Source of the DNA: Bacillota bacterium
Lineage (GTDB): Bacteria > Bacillota > Clostridia > Acetivibrionales > DTU013
Direction: 5' to 3'
Length of the DNA: 52,889 bases
Assembly: GCA_023409735.1 (NCBI GenBank)
Contig: JAEYRB010000013.1
Location: 1-52,889 of the forward strand
Shown: in pieces, positions 42,203 to 50,630 of the stretch
Layout: each line of letters opens with the position of its first letter
Numbering within the stretch: position 1 is the stretch's first letter
Program-made: the position numbers and the translations under genes
Notes under the pieces: model-generated
Database searches by the model: none
Seen by the model: only the letters and a program-made list of their open reading frames with translations
What the model was told of the DNA's origin: nothing

Positions 42203-43540
42203 ATGCAGCGGTTTAGCTTAAACAGAATGGTGGGGGGTAAACTGGATACTGATTTAACAGCTCAACTGGCGAAAAAGTTGAGTATGGCTATACAAATTGA
42301 GACAACTGCAGAAAAAGGTTTTTCGGAAAAAAAGTTCCTACAATTTCGCAATTATCTAAAAAGAGGTTTTCCTCTTGTTCACAAGTACCTTACATATACG
42401 GTTATTTCAGAAGCCAGCCTGGTTTTTCATTGGAAAGGTAAAAAAAATGATGCTCCGTTGGTACTGCTGGCTCATATGGACGTGGTTCCTGCTGAAGAAC
42501 CTCAGCTGTGGACGCACCCGCCGTTTGAAGGATTTATTGACGACAAATATATTTGGGGGCGGGGTGCAATTGATGACAAGCACCAGATTATGTTTCAGCT
42601 TGAAGCTGTAGAAAGGCTGCTCAAAACCGGCTTTTGCCCCCAACAAGATATATATCTTTGTTATGGCCATAATGAAGAGACAATGGCAGATCCATCCGGA
42701 GCTAAGGAGATTGTAAAGTACCTTAAGCAAAGAAGCATTCACGCAGGATTGGTTATGGATGAGGGCGGAGGTGTTTTTGAGGGAACCATATTTGAAAGTC
42801 CCGGCTACTATTCATTTGTTTCACTGTGTGAAAAAGGTTATGCAGATATTTTATTGACAGCAGTATCTAAAGGAGGACATAGTAGTTCACCTTGCGGGAA
42901 AAGTGCCCTGAACCGTGTTGCTTCAGCCGCCTGCTGTGCTGAGGATATACCTGCTCAGGTGAAGGTTACTGAGATCGTAAGACAGTTGTTTCGCATACAT
43001 TCTCCATTAGCTGATGAGTCGGAAATTATTAGGCAGCTACAAAAAACCAGTGTCGGAAGAGCGATGCTTCAGTCAACGGTTGCATTCACTATGGCGAAGG
43101 GAAGCGCAGCGCCAAATATTCTGTCGCAGCAGGCAACTGCAGTTCTGAACTGCCGATTGCTGCCGGGCGATACGGTTGGAAGCATGCTTGTACGAATACA
43201 GGAAATTGCTGCACCTTTCGGGGTTTCTGCAAGTATTTTAAAAGGCCATGAGCCCTCTGATGTTTCGCAGTGGGACAGCAGTGCTGCAATGCTTGTAAGA
43301 AAGATCATTTCGGGAGTATTCCCTGATGCGGCACCTTGTCCTAACATGATGCTTGGCGGAAGTGATGCCAAATATTATTCGGAGATCTCAAGAAACATAT
43401 TACGTTTTGTACCTGTAAGGTTAACTCCGGAAGAAAAAAGCTGTATGCATGGAATAAACGAAAGACTTCCCTTATCCGCACTTGAAACAGGTGTTGTATT
43501 TTATCAGGAACTAATACGCAGGTATTCATTATACGTGTGA
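42203..43540 (+). CDS. M20-family metallopeptidase/deacylase
   Basis: The 445-aa zinc hydrolase matches the M20 carboxypeptidase-S-like group. It has LLAHMDVVPAEE (first metal His and Asp), WGRGAIDDKHQ (bridging Asp), the catalytic pair in YGHNEETMAD, the SKGGHSS dimerisation lid segment, and LGGSDAKYYS with a late MHGINERL supplying the last metal His. Such enzymes cleave C-terminal residues or N-acyl groups from amino acids and small peptides. The ATG at 42203 follows the permease stop by 1 nt with AAGGGC upstream, so it probably acts on the imported substrate. Confidence 0.9.
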   Translation: MQRFSLNRMVGGKLDTDLTAQLAKKLSMAIQIETTAEKGFSEKKFLQFRNYLKRGFPLVHKYLTYTVISEASLVFHWKGKKNDAPLVLLAHMDVVPAEEPQLWTHPPFEGFIDDKYIWGRGAIDDKHQIMFQLEAVERLLKTGFCPQQDIYLCYGHNEETMADPSGAKEIVKYLKQRSIHAGLVMDEGGGVFEGTIFESPGYYSFVSLCEKGYADILLTAVSKGGHSSSPCGKSALNRVASAACCAEDIPAQVKVTEIVRQLFRIHSPLADESEIIRQLQKTSVGRAMLQSTVAFTMAKGSAAPNILSQQATAVLNCRLLPGDTVGSMLVRIQEIAAPFGVSASILKGHEPSDVSQWDSSAAMLVRKIISGVFPDAAPCPNMMLGGSDAKYYSEISRNILRFVPVRLTPEEKSCMHGINERLPLSALETGVVFYQELIRRYSLYV

Positions 43541-43552
43541 TGAAGCAGGCAA

Positions 43553-44368
43553 ATGAATGAGGGGGTATATGATTTGGGAGAAAAGCAATACAGATCGCAG
43601 AAGATTGCACATAATATTTATATGATAGAGGAATCTGATGTTTGTATTTATGTATTGATCGGTACTGAAAAAGCAGCAGTTATTGATACCGGCTACGGAA
43701 GCTTTAATCTTTACGAAGCTGTTAGAAAGCTGACGGACAAACCGCTAATAACTATCTGTACTCATGGACATCCTGACCACTTTTTGGGCGCAGGATATTT
43801 TGATAAGGTATATTTGAATGACAGGGATATACCGGTGGCAGAGGTTTACGGTGCAAGATACAAGCAGGAAGTGAAACATAATATGCAGAAAAGATTCAAA
43901 ATGAGTGATACTCAAATTGAACAGTGGCTCTGTTCCAATCCGCCTAAAACGACATTAATTTATCCTGGAATGGAGTTTGATTTAGGAGAGTTTACACTTG
44001 AGACAGTTGACCTTTGTGGACATACACAAGGAAGTATAGGGCTTATTTGTAAACAAGCTCGTATCCTTTTCTCAGGAGACGGCGTTATAGAACGGGCCTG
44101 GTTGCATCTGCCCGAATCGGCCAGCATTCAGCGTTATTATGAAACTATTCAAAAACTTAATTGCAGAGAACAAGAATTTGATCAAATATATACAGGACAT
44201 AAAAATGCACACAAGCCTGTCGGCTTTTTGAAGGAACTTACTGGCCTATTGGAACTGGTCCTTGAAGAAAGGAAAGGCACGCCAATCGATACAGGTGCGG
44301 GTGATGGGCTGCTTGCCGGAAAAAACGGTTGTCAGATTATATTCAATGCCGAACACGTGTCAGAATAG
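43553..44368 (+). CDS. Metallo-beta-lactamase-fold hydrolase
   Basis: The 271-aa MBL-fold protein has the THGHPDH metal motif (H71, H73, D75, H76), VIDTGYGS just before it, DLCGHTQGS and FSGDGVIE further on, and YTGHKNAH as the last metal ligand. The substrate class (lactone, thioester, phosphodiester) cannot be told from sequence. It lies 12 bp after the M20 gene in the accessory operon. The ATG at 43553 has a poor SD, whereas a TTG at 43574 has GAGGGGG 8 nt upstream and could be the true start, costing only seven residues. Confidence 0.88.
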   Translation: MNEGVYDLGEKQYRSQKIAHNIYMIEESDVCIYVLIGTEKAAVIDTGYGSFNLYEAVRKLTDKPLITICTHGHPDHFLGAGYFDKVYLNDRDIPVAEVYGARYKQEVKHNMQKRFKMSDTQIEQWLCSNPPKTTLIYPGMEFDLGEFTLETVDLCGHTQGSIGLICKQARILFSGDGVIERAWLHLPESASIQRYYETIQKLNCREQEFDQIYTGHKNAHKPVGFLKELTGLLELVLEERKGTPIDTGAGDGLLAGKNGCQIIFNAEHVSE

Positions 44369-44381
44369 GGAAGAAAATCTA

Positions 44382-45230
44382 ATGAAAATTTTGAAAAACA
44401 CAAAAATACTACGTGCTTTATATATTATAGTAGGTAATTTAGTATATGCTCTTGGGCTTAACCTTTTTTTTGTGGGGAATAACATTGCGGCAGGAAAATT
44501 CGGGGGAATAGCAACAATTATTAATTATTTGGTTTCTGTTCCTATTAGCACAATTATTGTTCTTATGAATATTCCCGTGTTTATCTATAGTATCAAAGTT
44601 AAGGGTTGGAAGTATAATGCAGTAAATCTGATAGGATGCGCTGTATATGCAGTATTTGTTTATGCCACCTCAGGACTGCCTTTATTCACGACTAATAAAA
44701 TATTAGCAGCAATTTTCGGAGGTGTCCTGTATGGACTTGGAATTGTCTTTATGATGCTTAGTGATTGCGTTGCCGGCGGTACAGATTTAGTAGCGCGTTT
44801 GTTGCTTGAAAAGTATAGGTCCTCCAGTATCGGAAAGATCATGCTTGCAATAGACGGGCTTGTGGTAGTGGCATCAATGATAGTATTTAAGGAGATTGAG
44901 GCAGGCTTATACGCAATATTGGCTTTGACGGTATGTTCGTTTGTTGCTGATTATGTATTGGACAACTTAAAATATAAAACTGCCTGTGTCATTATTACGG
45001 AACAAAATGTGAACGTAATAACAAAAACACTATTTTTAAACCATATTTCCGGAGCTACAAATCTTAAAGGAACCGGGATGTTCCATGGTAAGGAGAAGAA
45101 TATCATTATTGCCATAGTTAAGCCGAGAGAAGCCTGCAAAGTCATGGAAATTATAAATGAAGCGGATTCACAGGCATTTGTGTTTAAAGCACGGGTGAAT
45201 GAGGCCCTGGGAGGAAGCTTTCGACAATAA
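44382..45230 (+). CDS. YitT-family membrane protein (DUF161/DUF2179)
   Basis: The 282-aa protein has about five N-terminal TM segments (LYIIVGNLVYALGLNLFFVG, IATIINYLVSVPI and others) with the repeated G-rich YitT pattern including GGTDLVARLL. A soluble C-terminal DUF2179 domain follows (TACVIITEQ...ISGATNLKGTGMFHGKEKN...FVFKARVNEALGG). Function of the family is unsettled; transport is often suggested. The ATG at 44382 has AGGGAAGAAAA upstream, 13 nt after the MBL gene stop. It completes the probable transcript that starts at the binding protein. Confidence 0.88.
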   Translation: MKILKNTKILRALYIIVGNLVYALGLNLFFVGNNIAAGKFGGIATIINYLVSVPISTIIVLMNIPVFIYSIKVKGWKYNAVNLIGCAVYAVFVYATSGLPLFTTNKILAAIFGGVLYGLGIVFMMLSDCVAGGTDLVARLLLEKYRSSSIGKIMLAIDGLVVVASMIVFKEIEAGLYAILALTVCSFVADYVLDNLKYKTACVIITEQNVNVITKTLFLNHISGATNLKGTGMFHGKEKNIIIAIVKPREACKVMEIINEADSQAFVFKARVNEALGGSFRQ

Positions 45231-45331
45231 AATATCTGTTTTACTGGTTAGTTTTATACTATATAATGGAACTTATGTATAAAGCCAACCGTTGCGATAA
45301 ACTGAATAAAAATTGAAATGGGGTGCTTGAA

Positions 45332-46108
45332 ATGGCTTTGATTCATTGTGATTTTTTCTCTGAGGTACTGGGTATATCTACGTCAATGTACGTTATTCTG
45401 CCCCAGGCGACCAATACACAAATTGGGCTCCAAGGTAAAACGTACAGGGGAAAACATCCTACTTTATATTTACTTCATGGTTTATCAGATGATCATACAA
45501 TTTGGTTGAGAAGGACTTCCATTGAGCGCTATGTAGCTCATCTTGGAATTGCTGTCGTCATGCCGGCTGTAAACAGGAGCTTTTACGCAGATATGGCATA
45601 CGGATATCGTTATTGGACTTTTATCAGTGAAGAATTACCCACGCTGGCGAGATCCTTTTTCCCTTTATCAGATGCAAGAGAGGATAATTTTGTTGCCGGA
45701 CTCTCTATGGGCGGATATGGCGCATTTAAGCTTGCGCTGCGGTGCCCGGATAAGTTCTGCGCAGCAGCCAGTTTATCGGGGTGCATAGATTTATGTAATT
45801 TGGATGCGGAGATTCATGGGGATATACAGAACATTTTTGGTGACAGCAAAAAAATTAGGGGCAGCGAGAATGATCTTTTCTATCTGGCAGAAAAACTGGC
45901 AGGTTCGGAGGGCTTGAAGCCAAAATTGTATCAATGCTGTGGTACGGAGGATTTCCTTAACAAGGAAAATCATCAATTCTTGAATTTCTGCAGAAGACTT
46001 CCACTGGATATTACTTATGAAGAGGAGCCTGGCGAGCATGAATGGGGATATTGGGATCTAAAGATCCAACGTGTTCTGGAATGGCTGCCGGTAAATCAAA
46101 AAGGTTGA
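45332..46108 (+). CDS. Alpha/beta-hydrolase esterase (EstA/esterase D-like)
   Basis: The 258-aa serine esterase has LLHGLSDDHTIW (oxyanion loop), nucleophile S125 in AGLSMGGYGAF, a GTEDFL segment bearing the probable acidic residue, and the catalytic His in EPGEHEWGYWD. The pattern matches acetyl- or tributyrin-type esterases related to S-formylglutathione hydrolase. It has no signal peptide, so it acts inside the cell. The ATG at 45332 has GGGG upstream. It may remove acyl groups from the imported substrate, a role inferred from context only. Confidence 0.9.
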   Translation: MALIHCDFFSEVLGISTSMYVILPQATNTQIGLQGKTYRGKHPTLYLLHGLSDDHTIWLRRTSIERYVAHLGIAVVMPAVNRSFYADMAYGYRYWTFISEELPTLARSFFPLSDAREDNFVAGLSMGGYGAFKLALRCPDKFCAAASLSGCIDLCNLDAEIHGDIQNIFGDSKKIRGSENDLFYLAEKLAGSEGLKPKLYQCCGTEDFLNKENHQFLNFCRRLPLDITYEEEPGEHEWGYWDLKIQRVLEWLPVNQKG

Positions 46109-46164
46109 ATAACCCCAAACGAGTTAATTTGTATGGAAAAAGTAGAGTTTAGGTGAGGTTTAAT

Positions 46165-46977
46165 ATGGAAATAAACAAAATAATTATCGGAACAATGCGT
46201 CTGAAGGATTGTGACTCAGCAATTGCATTAATCAGAAAGGCAATAGATGCAGGATTTAATTATATTGATACTGCTCCTAAGTACAGGCTGAATAATGAGC
46301 ATGAGAATTCAGAAGTCTGGGTAGGTAAAGCATTGAACTATAAAGATTACAGAGACAGGGTAATGGTCTCAACAAAATGCGCTACCAGTAATGGCGGGCT
46401 TGAGCTTGGCGATTTTGATAAGGGTCAAGGTTTTGGAGTAAGAACAAAAGAGCAGTTCAGACTGGTTTTTGAACAGTCGTTGAAACGGCTTAATCTGGAT
46501 TCTGTGGATTTTTATCACCTATGGATTTGCCATAATGATGTGTTGTTTAATGAGGCATTTAAAGAAGGCGGATGGTATGAGGGCTTTCTGGAAGAAAAAG
46601 AGGCCGGAAGGGTCAAACATCTCGGAATAACAACACATGGTGATGCCGACACTATCATTAGCTTTCTGGAAACAGGCCTTTTTGAAACAGTGACACTGCC
46701 GCTTAACGTACTTAACAGGACAAGACAAAAGGCTGTTGAGTACTGTAAGGATAAGAACATAAAAGTATTGGCTATGAACCCTCTGGGTGGAGGTTTTCTG
46801 GCTGTAGATGAAAGAATCAAGGAGCTTGCCTTCAAATACCTTCTTTCACTAGGAAACGTAAGTATTCTCGTTGGACTAACGTCTGTTGAGGAAGTCGAAT
46901 ACGCAGTCAGAATGCAAAAAGAGTATGAAGCCAATCCTTTATCAACAGAGTTTATTATTGAAAAGTTAAAAAAATAA
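46165..46977 (+). CDS. Aldo/keto reductase, main domain (frameshifted before its ferredoxin tail)
   Basis: The 270-aa reading frame is an aldo/keto reductase barrel: IDAGFNYIDTAPKYR, VMVSTKCATS, SLKRLNLDSVDFYHLW, KHLGITTHGD, AMNPLGGG and LVGLTSVEEVEYAV. The frame stops at TAA directly after a run of seven A residues (46968-46974). One extra base there would continue 87 more codons into a cysteine-rich tail, giving the known AKR-4Fe-4S architecture (COG1453-type). The ATG at 46165 has GTGAGG upstream. Either a real disruption, a sequencing slip, or productive slippage on the A run. Confidence 0.88.
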   Translation: MEINKIIIGTMRLKDCDSAIALIRKAIDAGFNYIDTAPKYRLNNEHENSEVWVGKALNYKDYRDRVMVSTKCATSNGGLELGDFDKGQGFGVRTKEQFRLVFEQSLKRLNLDSVDFYHLWICHNDVLFNEAFKEGGWYEGFLEEKEAGRVKHLGITTHGDADTIISFLETGLFETVTLPLNVLNRTRQKAVEYCKDKNIKVLAMNPLGGGFLAVDERIKELAFKYLLSLGNVSILVGLTSVEEVEYAVRMQKEYEANPLSTEFIIEKLKK

Positions 46978-47240
46978 TTCCAAATGAGGAACCAAGGTGT
47001 ACAGGCTGTGGTTATTGCCAGCCCTGCCCGAATTTTATTGATATTGGGGCAGCGCTTTCTTATTACAATTTGTACAAATATCTTGGCTTGGGGCAAGCCA
47101 AACAAAGCTTTGGCGGCTTGCAATGGAACCCCAGATTCAGACTGGATCAGTGCATTTCCTGCGGTACATGTGAAAAAAGATGTCCGAATAACCTGCCTGT
47201 GAGAGACATTATCAAGGATGCAGTGAAAATAATGTATTAA
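46974..47240 (+). pseudogene. Out-of-frame di-[4Fe-4S] ferredoxin tail of the aldo/keto reductase
   Basis: In the frame one base off from the reductase, codons run unbroken from the A run to TAA at 47238-47240 and encode 88 residues. They include RCTGCGYCQPCPNF (C-x2-C-x2-C-x2-C-P), a helical FGGLQWNPRFRLD, and QCISCGTCEKRCPNN (C-x2-C-x2-C-x3-C-P). All eight cluster cysteines are intact and there are no other lesions, so any inactivation is recent or the two parts are joined by slippage. Confidence 0.85.
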
Positions 47241-47301
47241 ATTTGTAATGTGTTAAGTCTGGATAAAAGTAGATGACAATTTTCAAAAATAAAAGTCTCG
47301 G

Positions 47302-47325
47302 AGGCGAGCCACACTCGCCTTTTTG
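47302..47325 (+). terminator. Terminator of the accessory operon
   Basis: AGGCGAG (47302-47308) pairs with CTCGCCT (47314-47320), followed by a T5 tract. It closes the transcript just before the insertion element. Confidence 0.88.
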
Positions 47326-47369
47326 CTATAACCCTTAAGTCAACACTATAAATAAAAATTCAAGGGCAA

Positions 47370-47387
47370 TGCCTCGTTGCGAAATTT
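47370..47387 (+). repeat. Left terminal inverted repeat candidate
   Basis: TGCCTCGTTGCGAAATTT; pairs with the right end at 49932-49949 with three mismatches. The CTCGTTGCGA core is perfect. Confidence 0.6.
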
Positions 47388-47573
47388 ATTACCTTTTTGG
47401 AGTTTTATCATGTAAACTATAATTTACAATATATTATTATTTGATGTTGCAACAAAGTATATAGTCAATTTGAACTTTATTACGTAAAAAACAGTATTGA
47501 TTTGTGGATTTCAATACTGTTTCAAAACTGACAAGTATGGAATTAATTATTGAAGGAGCGTCAAAAGAATTTT

Positions 47574-48137
47574 TTATCTTAATAAAGATAGAACTAAATC
47601 CTTTTTAACTTGATAGTATTCCTTACTTTCTTGCGACATCTTATTATAGCTTCTTTCAAGTTTACTCTTAACAAACGTCACTCCATCATCAATGTTAAGT
47701 TTTCTTTGAACAAAGGCCAAATAGAATAGTGATGGCAATGTATCATAATGTGAAATAGCGTCAGCATCAGCGACACATATTTCTTCCTTAGTTGTTTTTT
47801 CTTTTACTACACTCCCTCGATGATTTAATATGCATAATTTTACTGCCTCGATTTTATCTTCTGGGTAATTAAATGATTTTAATATTTCCTCAGCCATATT
47901 TGCACCATGTATATGATGATTTTCGTATAGCTGGAAATCTGTAATTGAAGCTATATCATGTAACCACCCTGCCACCTCGCATATTTCAACATCTGCTTGA
48001 TATAATTTGGCAAGTTCAACGGCATTCTTTGCTACACTTTCAATATGCTCATAACTCCCAATACCAAAAAAATTATTTGGGCTATCGCATCTTTGTTTAA
48101 TATCTTCCTTTATCTTACCAATAATATCCATATTCAT
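47574..48137 (-). CDS. HD-domain phosphohydrolase-like protein
   Basis: The 187-aa protein has an HD superfamily core: an early H in SYEHIESVAKNAVELAK, the diagnostic GWLHDIAS (HD), NHHIHGANMAEEIL, CILNHRG and VADADAISHYD. These supply the metal-binding H...HD...D set found in nucleotide and phosphate hydrolases. The ATG at 48137 is chosen because AAAGGGGACG precedes it; the frame extends upstream without an SD. It lies between the candidate left end of the IS and the transposase, same strand, so it may be a passenger gene. Substrate unknown. Confidence 0.82.
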   Translation of the reverse strand: MNMDIIGKIKEDIKQRCDSPNNFFGIGSYEHIESVAKNAVELAKLYQADVEICEVAGWLHDIASITDFQLYENHHIHGANMAEEILKSFNYPEDKIEAVKLCILNHRGSVVKEKTTKEEICVADADAISHYDTLPSLFYLAFVQRKLNIDDGVTFVKSKLERSYNKMSQESKEYYQVKKDLVLSLLR

Positions 48138-48255
48138 TTCGTCCCCTTTCTTGTAGAATGCTTTACTCGTAAAATATAATTTTTTATTCCTTTTTTTTGT
48201 TTTTATATTATATACGGAAGGCTTTATATAAATCAGAAAATCAATAGGAATAAAT

Positions 48256-49869
48256 CTAAGTTTTGAATGCACTACTTCTTATTGCCTCTAAATCCTCGTC
48301 TGCAATTTTGTAATGTCTATCTGAAACTACTAAATCATATATAGTCTTACCTATGTCAGGTAGTTTTAATATTGCACTTACAAGACTATATAAGGCGAGT
48401 TTCTTATATTTTTTCATATCATGTGCCTTACATATCGTATATAGTCTTGCTTTAGGTTGGTCAAGAAGGTATTCCCTCTTGTTAAAGGACTTAACTCCGT
48501 CTTCTTCATCAAATTTAAAATATTGGTTACTGGTAGCTTTTCTTATCTTTTCCATTTCTGCTTTTAATACCGTAATGTACCTTGTTGAAGGTTTTGGCAA
48601 TTCAAGCTCTTTCTCTTCAACTTCGGATGTTGTATATTTAACCCTGGCGTTAAGTATTTCTATAAATATCTTTTCTGTATCCTTCTTGGATGATGGATAA
48701 TGACCATGGGTTACTCGCCAATTTCTTATGTAGGTAAAAAAGCCGATATAGTCCTGCAAGTATTTTGTACTCACATTAACCATCTTCCCATAAATGAACT
48801 TTTTGATGTCAGAATGAAGCTCGTTAACCCTTGCAAGGGAAAGAGTGTTTACCGTTTTAAGGTCTTCAAATTCATTATAGGTCAAAAATCCTCGGTTTGA
48901 GATATAAATCAATCAGTTTGTCTTTGTATAGCCGTTCTAAAAGCTTCTTATTTTCTACCCTTGTGATTTTTGCTTTTGCGGGATCTACACGGCTGGGAGT
49001 CTTATAACCATTGTGCTCAAGTACTGTCATGTAATTGGATGGCTTTATGTAATGAGCGATATTAAGCAGCTTGCAGTATTCTTCATATACTCTATTAGCA
49101 TTGCTACAGATATAACTTGCATCATATAGGTGTTCCTCGAACAGGGTTGTAAATAGGTCCGTTGTAAGTTTTCCTAAACAGGATACTTTGCTAGCCGAAT
49201 AGCCATGGTTATCAATTGCTGTTGTAACAGTAGCAAATTCTGAACCCATTACACCGAATTTTGATGGTTGCCTACCATACCGTGGTTCTCTAACATCTGT
49301 TTTATCAAGATACGATACGAGCTTTCTTGAACCTTTTTGAGCTTCTCTTACAAAGGTTTCGTCTACTTGTATCACTCCAGATAGCTTGGGCATTGGGGGG
49401 CTCGCAAGGGCATGTATGAGTTTGTGTCGCCATGAGAATAGTGTCTTGTGGTTTATCCCCGTACACCCATAGTCTTTCTCTAAAACATTTTCCATTTCCT
49501 TTAGTGACATAGAGTTTATGGTCATATTCAAAACAGCAAACAAATATCCCAGTGCCATTTGGTTTTTTCTATGACAGTACCAGTAAATAAAGTAAAACGG
49601 CATTTACAACCATTGCATTTATATTGTTGGATGTTTTTCTTTTTGCCGTTTTTTACCATATTTCCAGAACCACATTTCGGGCAACTGGAATTTACTTTTA
49701 ATTTTTCAAGCCTTCGTTGTAAGTTCAGTGTTATCATAGCATCTAATTCACTTTCAAATTCTGCTTTCGAATGACTTGAATAGTGATTTACAACTTCTTT
49801 GAACTTATTAAAAGGTAATTTCTCAAGGTATGATAATACTTCATCAAAACTTAGTTCTTTTTTAGACAT
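48256..49869 (-). pseudogene. IS1595/ISXO2-type transposase, broken by two frameshifts
   Basis: Three consecutive frames give one transposase. Part 1 (from ATG 49869) has the zinc ribbon CPKCGSGNMVKNG...YKCNGCKCRF and FTGTVIEKTKW. Part 2 carries the DDE-domain start IQVDETFVRE and the HAYI-like block YIKPSN. Part 3 has LARVNELHSDIKKFI, STKYLQDYIGFFTYIRNW. Frame changes occur near 49540 (one base short) and near 48890 (likely a 2-bp deletion around CCGAGGATTT). The later frame boundaries otherwise read through conserved sequence, so decay looks recent. It is probably inactive. Confidence 0.88.
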
Positions 49870-49931
49870 TTCCAAAACCCCTTGATATAAGCCAAGTTCA
49901 CCATATTGAGGTTATAATATCATATTTTACG

Positions 49932-49949
49932 AATTCTCGCAACGAGACA
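49932..49949 (-). repeat. Right terminal inverted repeat candidate
   Basis: The minus strand reads TGTCTCGTTGCGAGAATT, matching the left end at 15 of 18 positions. It lies about 60 bp before the transposase start, as expected for an IS end. Confidence 0.6.
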
Positions 49950-50080
49950 AATGCTATAATTTAACACATAAAACTTGAAATATAGTTGTTCCAGTTTATA
50001 CAAGCATCACTCTATTTCTGGACTATATAATGATTTCTAAAAAAGCTTGATTATGTTTGAAAATTGTGCTAAACTTATTT

Positions 50081-50109
50081 TTGCCTTATTGCGTAGAGCA
50101 AAATGGCAA
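50081..50109 (+). promoter_or_regulatory. Leader hairpin of rpmE
   Basis: TTGCC (50081-50085) pairs with GGCAA (50105-50109), enclosing TTGC GTAGA GCAA. This two-tier hairpin sits about 40 nt before the L31 ATG and could be an autoregulatory site; no family match is recognised. Confidence 0.5.
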
Positions 50110-50148
50110 TAACTATTTTGCAACAGGGCGAAGGAAGGTGAATTAAAG

Positions 50149-50361
50149 ATGAAGGAAAATATCCATCCTAAATATGGTAAATCAGTAGTAAAGTGTGCAT
50201 GTGGTGAAACCTTTGAGACAGGTTCAACAAAGCCCGAGCTTCACGTTGAAATATGCTCTAAATGCCATCCATTTTATACAGGTAAGCAGAAGCTGGTTGA
50301 TACAGGCGGACGTGTAGAGAAGTTTAAGAAGAAATTTGGTATCGTGGACGATCGCGCTTAG
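50149..50361 (+). CDS. rpmE: Ribosomal protein bL31 (zinc-binding C+ form)
   Basis: The 70-aa protein is bL31: MKENIHPKYGKSVVKCACGETFETGST at the N-terminus, then VEICSKCHPFYTGKQKLVDTGGRVEKFKKKFG. Cys residues in CAC and CSKC form the zinc site of the C+ type, which is normally exchanged for a C- paralog under zinc limitation. GAAGGAAGG precedes the ATG. In many Clostridia it follows rho directly; here about 15 kb lies between them. It is followed by its own terminator and then two repeat copies. Confidence 0.96.
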   Translation: MKENIHPKYGKSVVKCACGETFETGSTKPELHVEICSKCHPFYTGKQKLVDTGGRVEKFKKKFGIVDDRA

Positions 50362-50413
50362 AACATAGCAATTAAATGTAAATTGAAAAATGTGTATTAT
50401 AGTGTTACACTAG

Positions 50414-50445
50414 AGGCTGAAAGAATTTGTTTCAGCCTTTATTTT
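50414..50445 (+). terminator. Terminator after rpmE
   Basis: A perfect 9-bp stem AGGCTGAAA (50414-50422) with TTTCAGCCT (50430-50438) is followed by a T-rich tail. Confidence 0.9.
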
Positions 50446-50452
50446 ATTTATA

Positions 50453-50580
50453 GCGTTGCCCGAAGGGCTACAGCAAAAAGGTGAGAGGGGCTCGATGCCC
50501 CTGAGACTTTTATATAATGCGTTGCCCGAAGGGCTACAGCAAAAAGGTGAGAGGGGCTCGATGCCCCTGAGACTTTTATA
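50453..50580 (+). repeat. Two-hairpin repeat element, tandem copies B and C
   Basis: Copies start at 50453 and 50519, a 66-bp period, and are identical across about 64 bp. Each has hairpin 1 (GCGTTGCCC GAA GGGCTACAGC) and hairpin 2 (AAAAG ... AGGGGC TCGAT GCCCCT ... CTTTT) with a purine-rich internal loop (GTGAG/GAGA). They occupy the whole gap between the rpmE terminator and the DUF1385 gene. Copy A is at 40289. Confidence 0.9.
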
Positions 50581-50630
50581 TAAGACAGTAGATGTGGCTG
50601 TAATTATCCTGTGATGTAAAGGAGAGTAGC

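Larger units (their letters stand above)
47370..49949 (-). mobile_element. IS1595-like insertion element (decayed) with an HD-domain passenger gene
   Basis: The ~2.6-kb segment is bounded by an 18-bp imperfect inverted repeat: TGCCTCGTTGCGAAATTT at 47370-47387 and the complement of TGTCTCGTTGCGAGAATT at 49932-49949 (15 of 18 match). It contains a three-fragment ISXO2/IS1595-type transposase and, on the same strand, an intact HD-domain gene. Outside the 15-bp core, the adjacent bases GGCAATGC and ACAAATGC share five of eight, a possible eroded 8-bp target duplication. The boundaries are inferred; the transposase family is clear. Confidence 0.6.

Noticed and set aside
49528..49603. Programmed -1 frameshift joining the first two transposase parts
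   Set aside because: No slippery heptamer with a downstream structure is evident, and a second frameshift lies further on, so decay is the simpler explanation.
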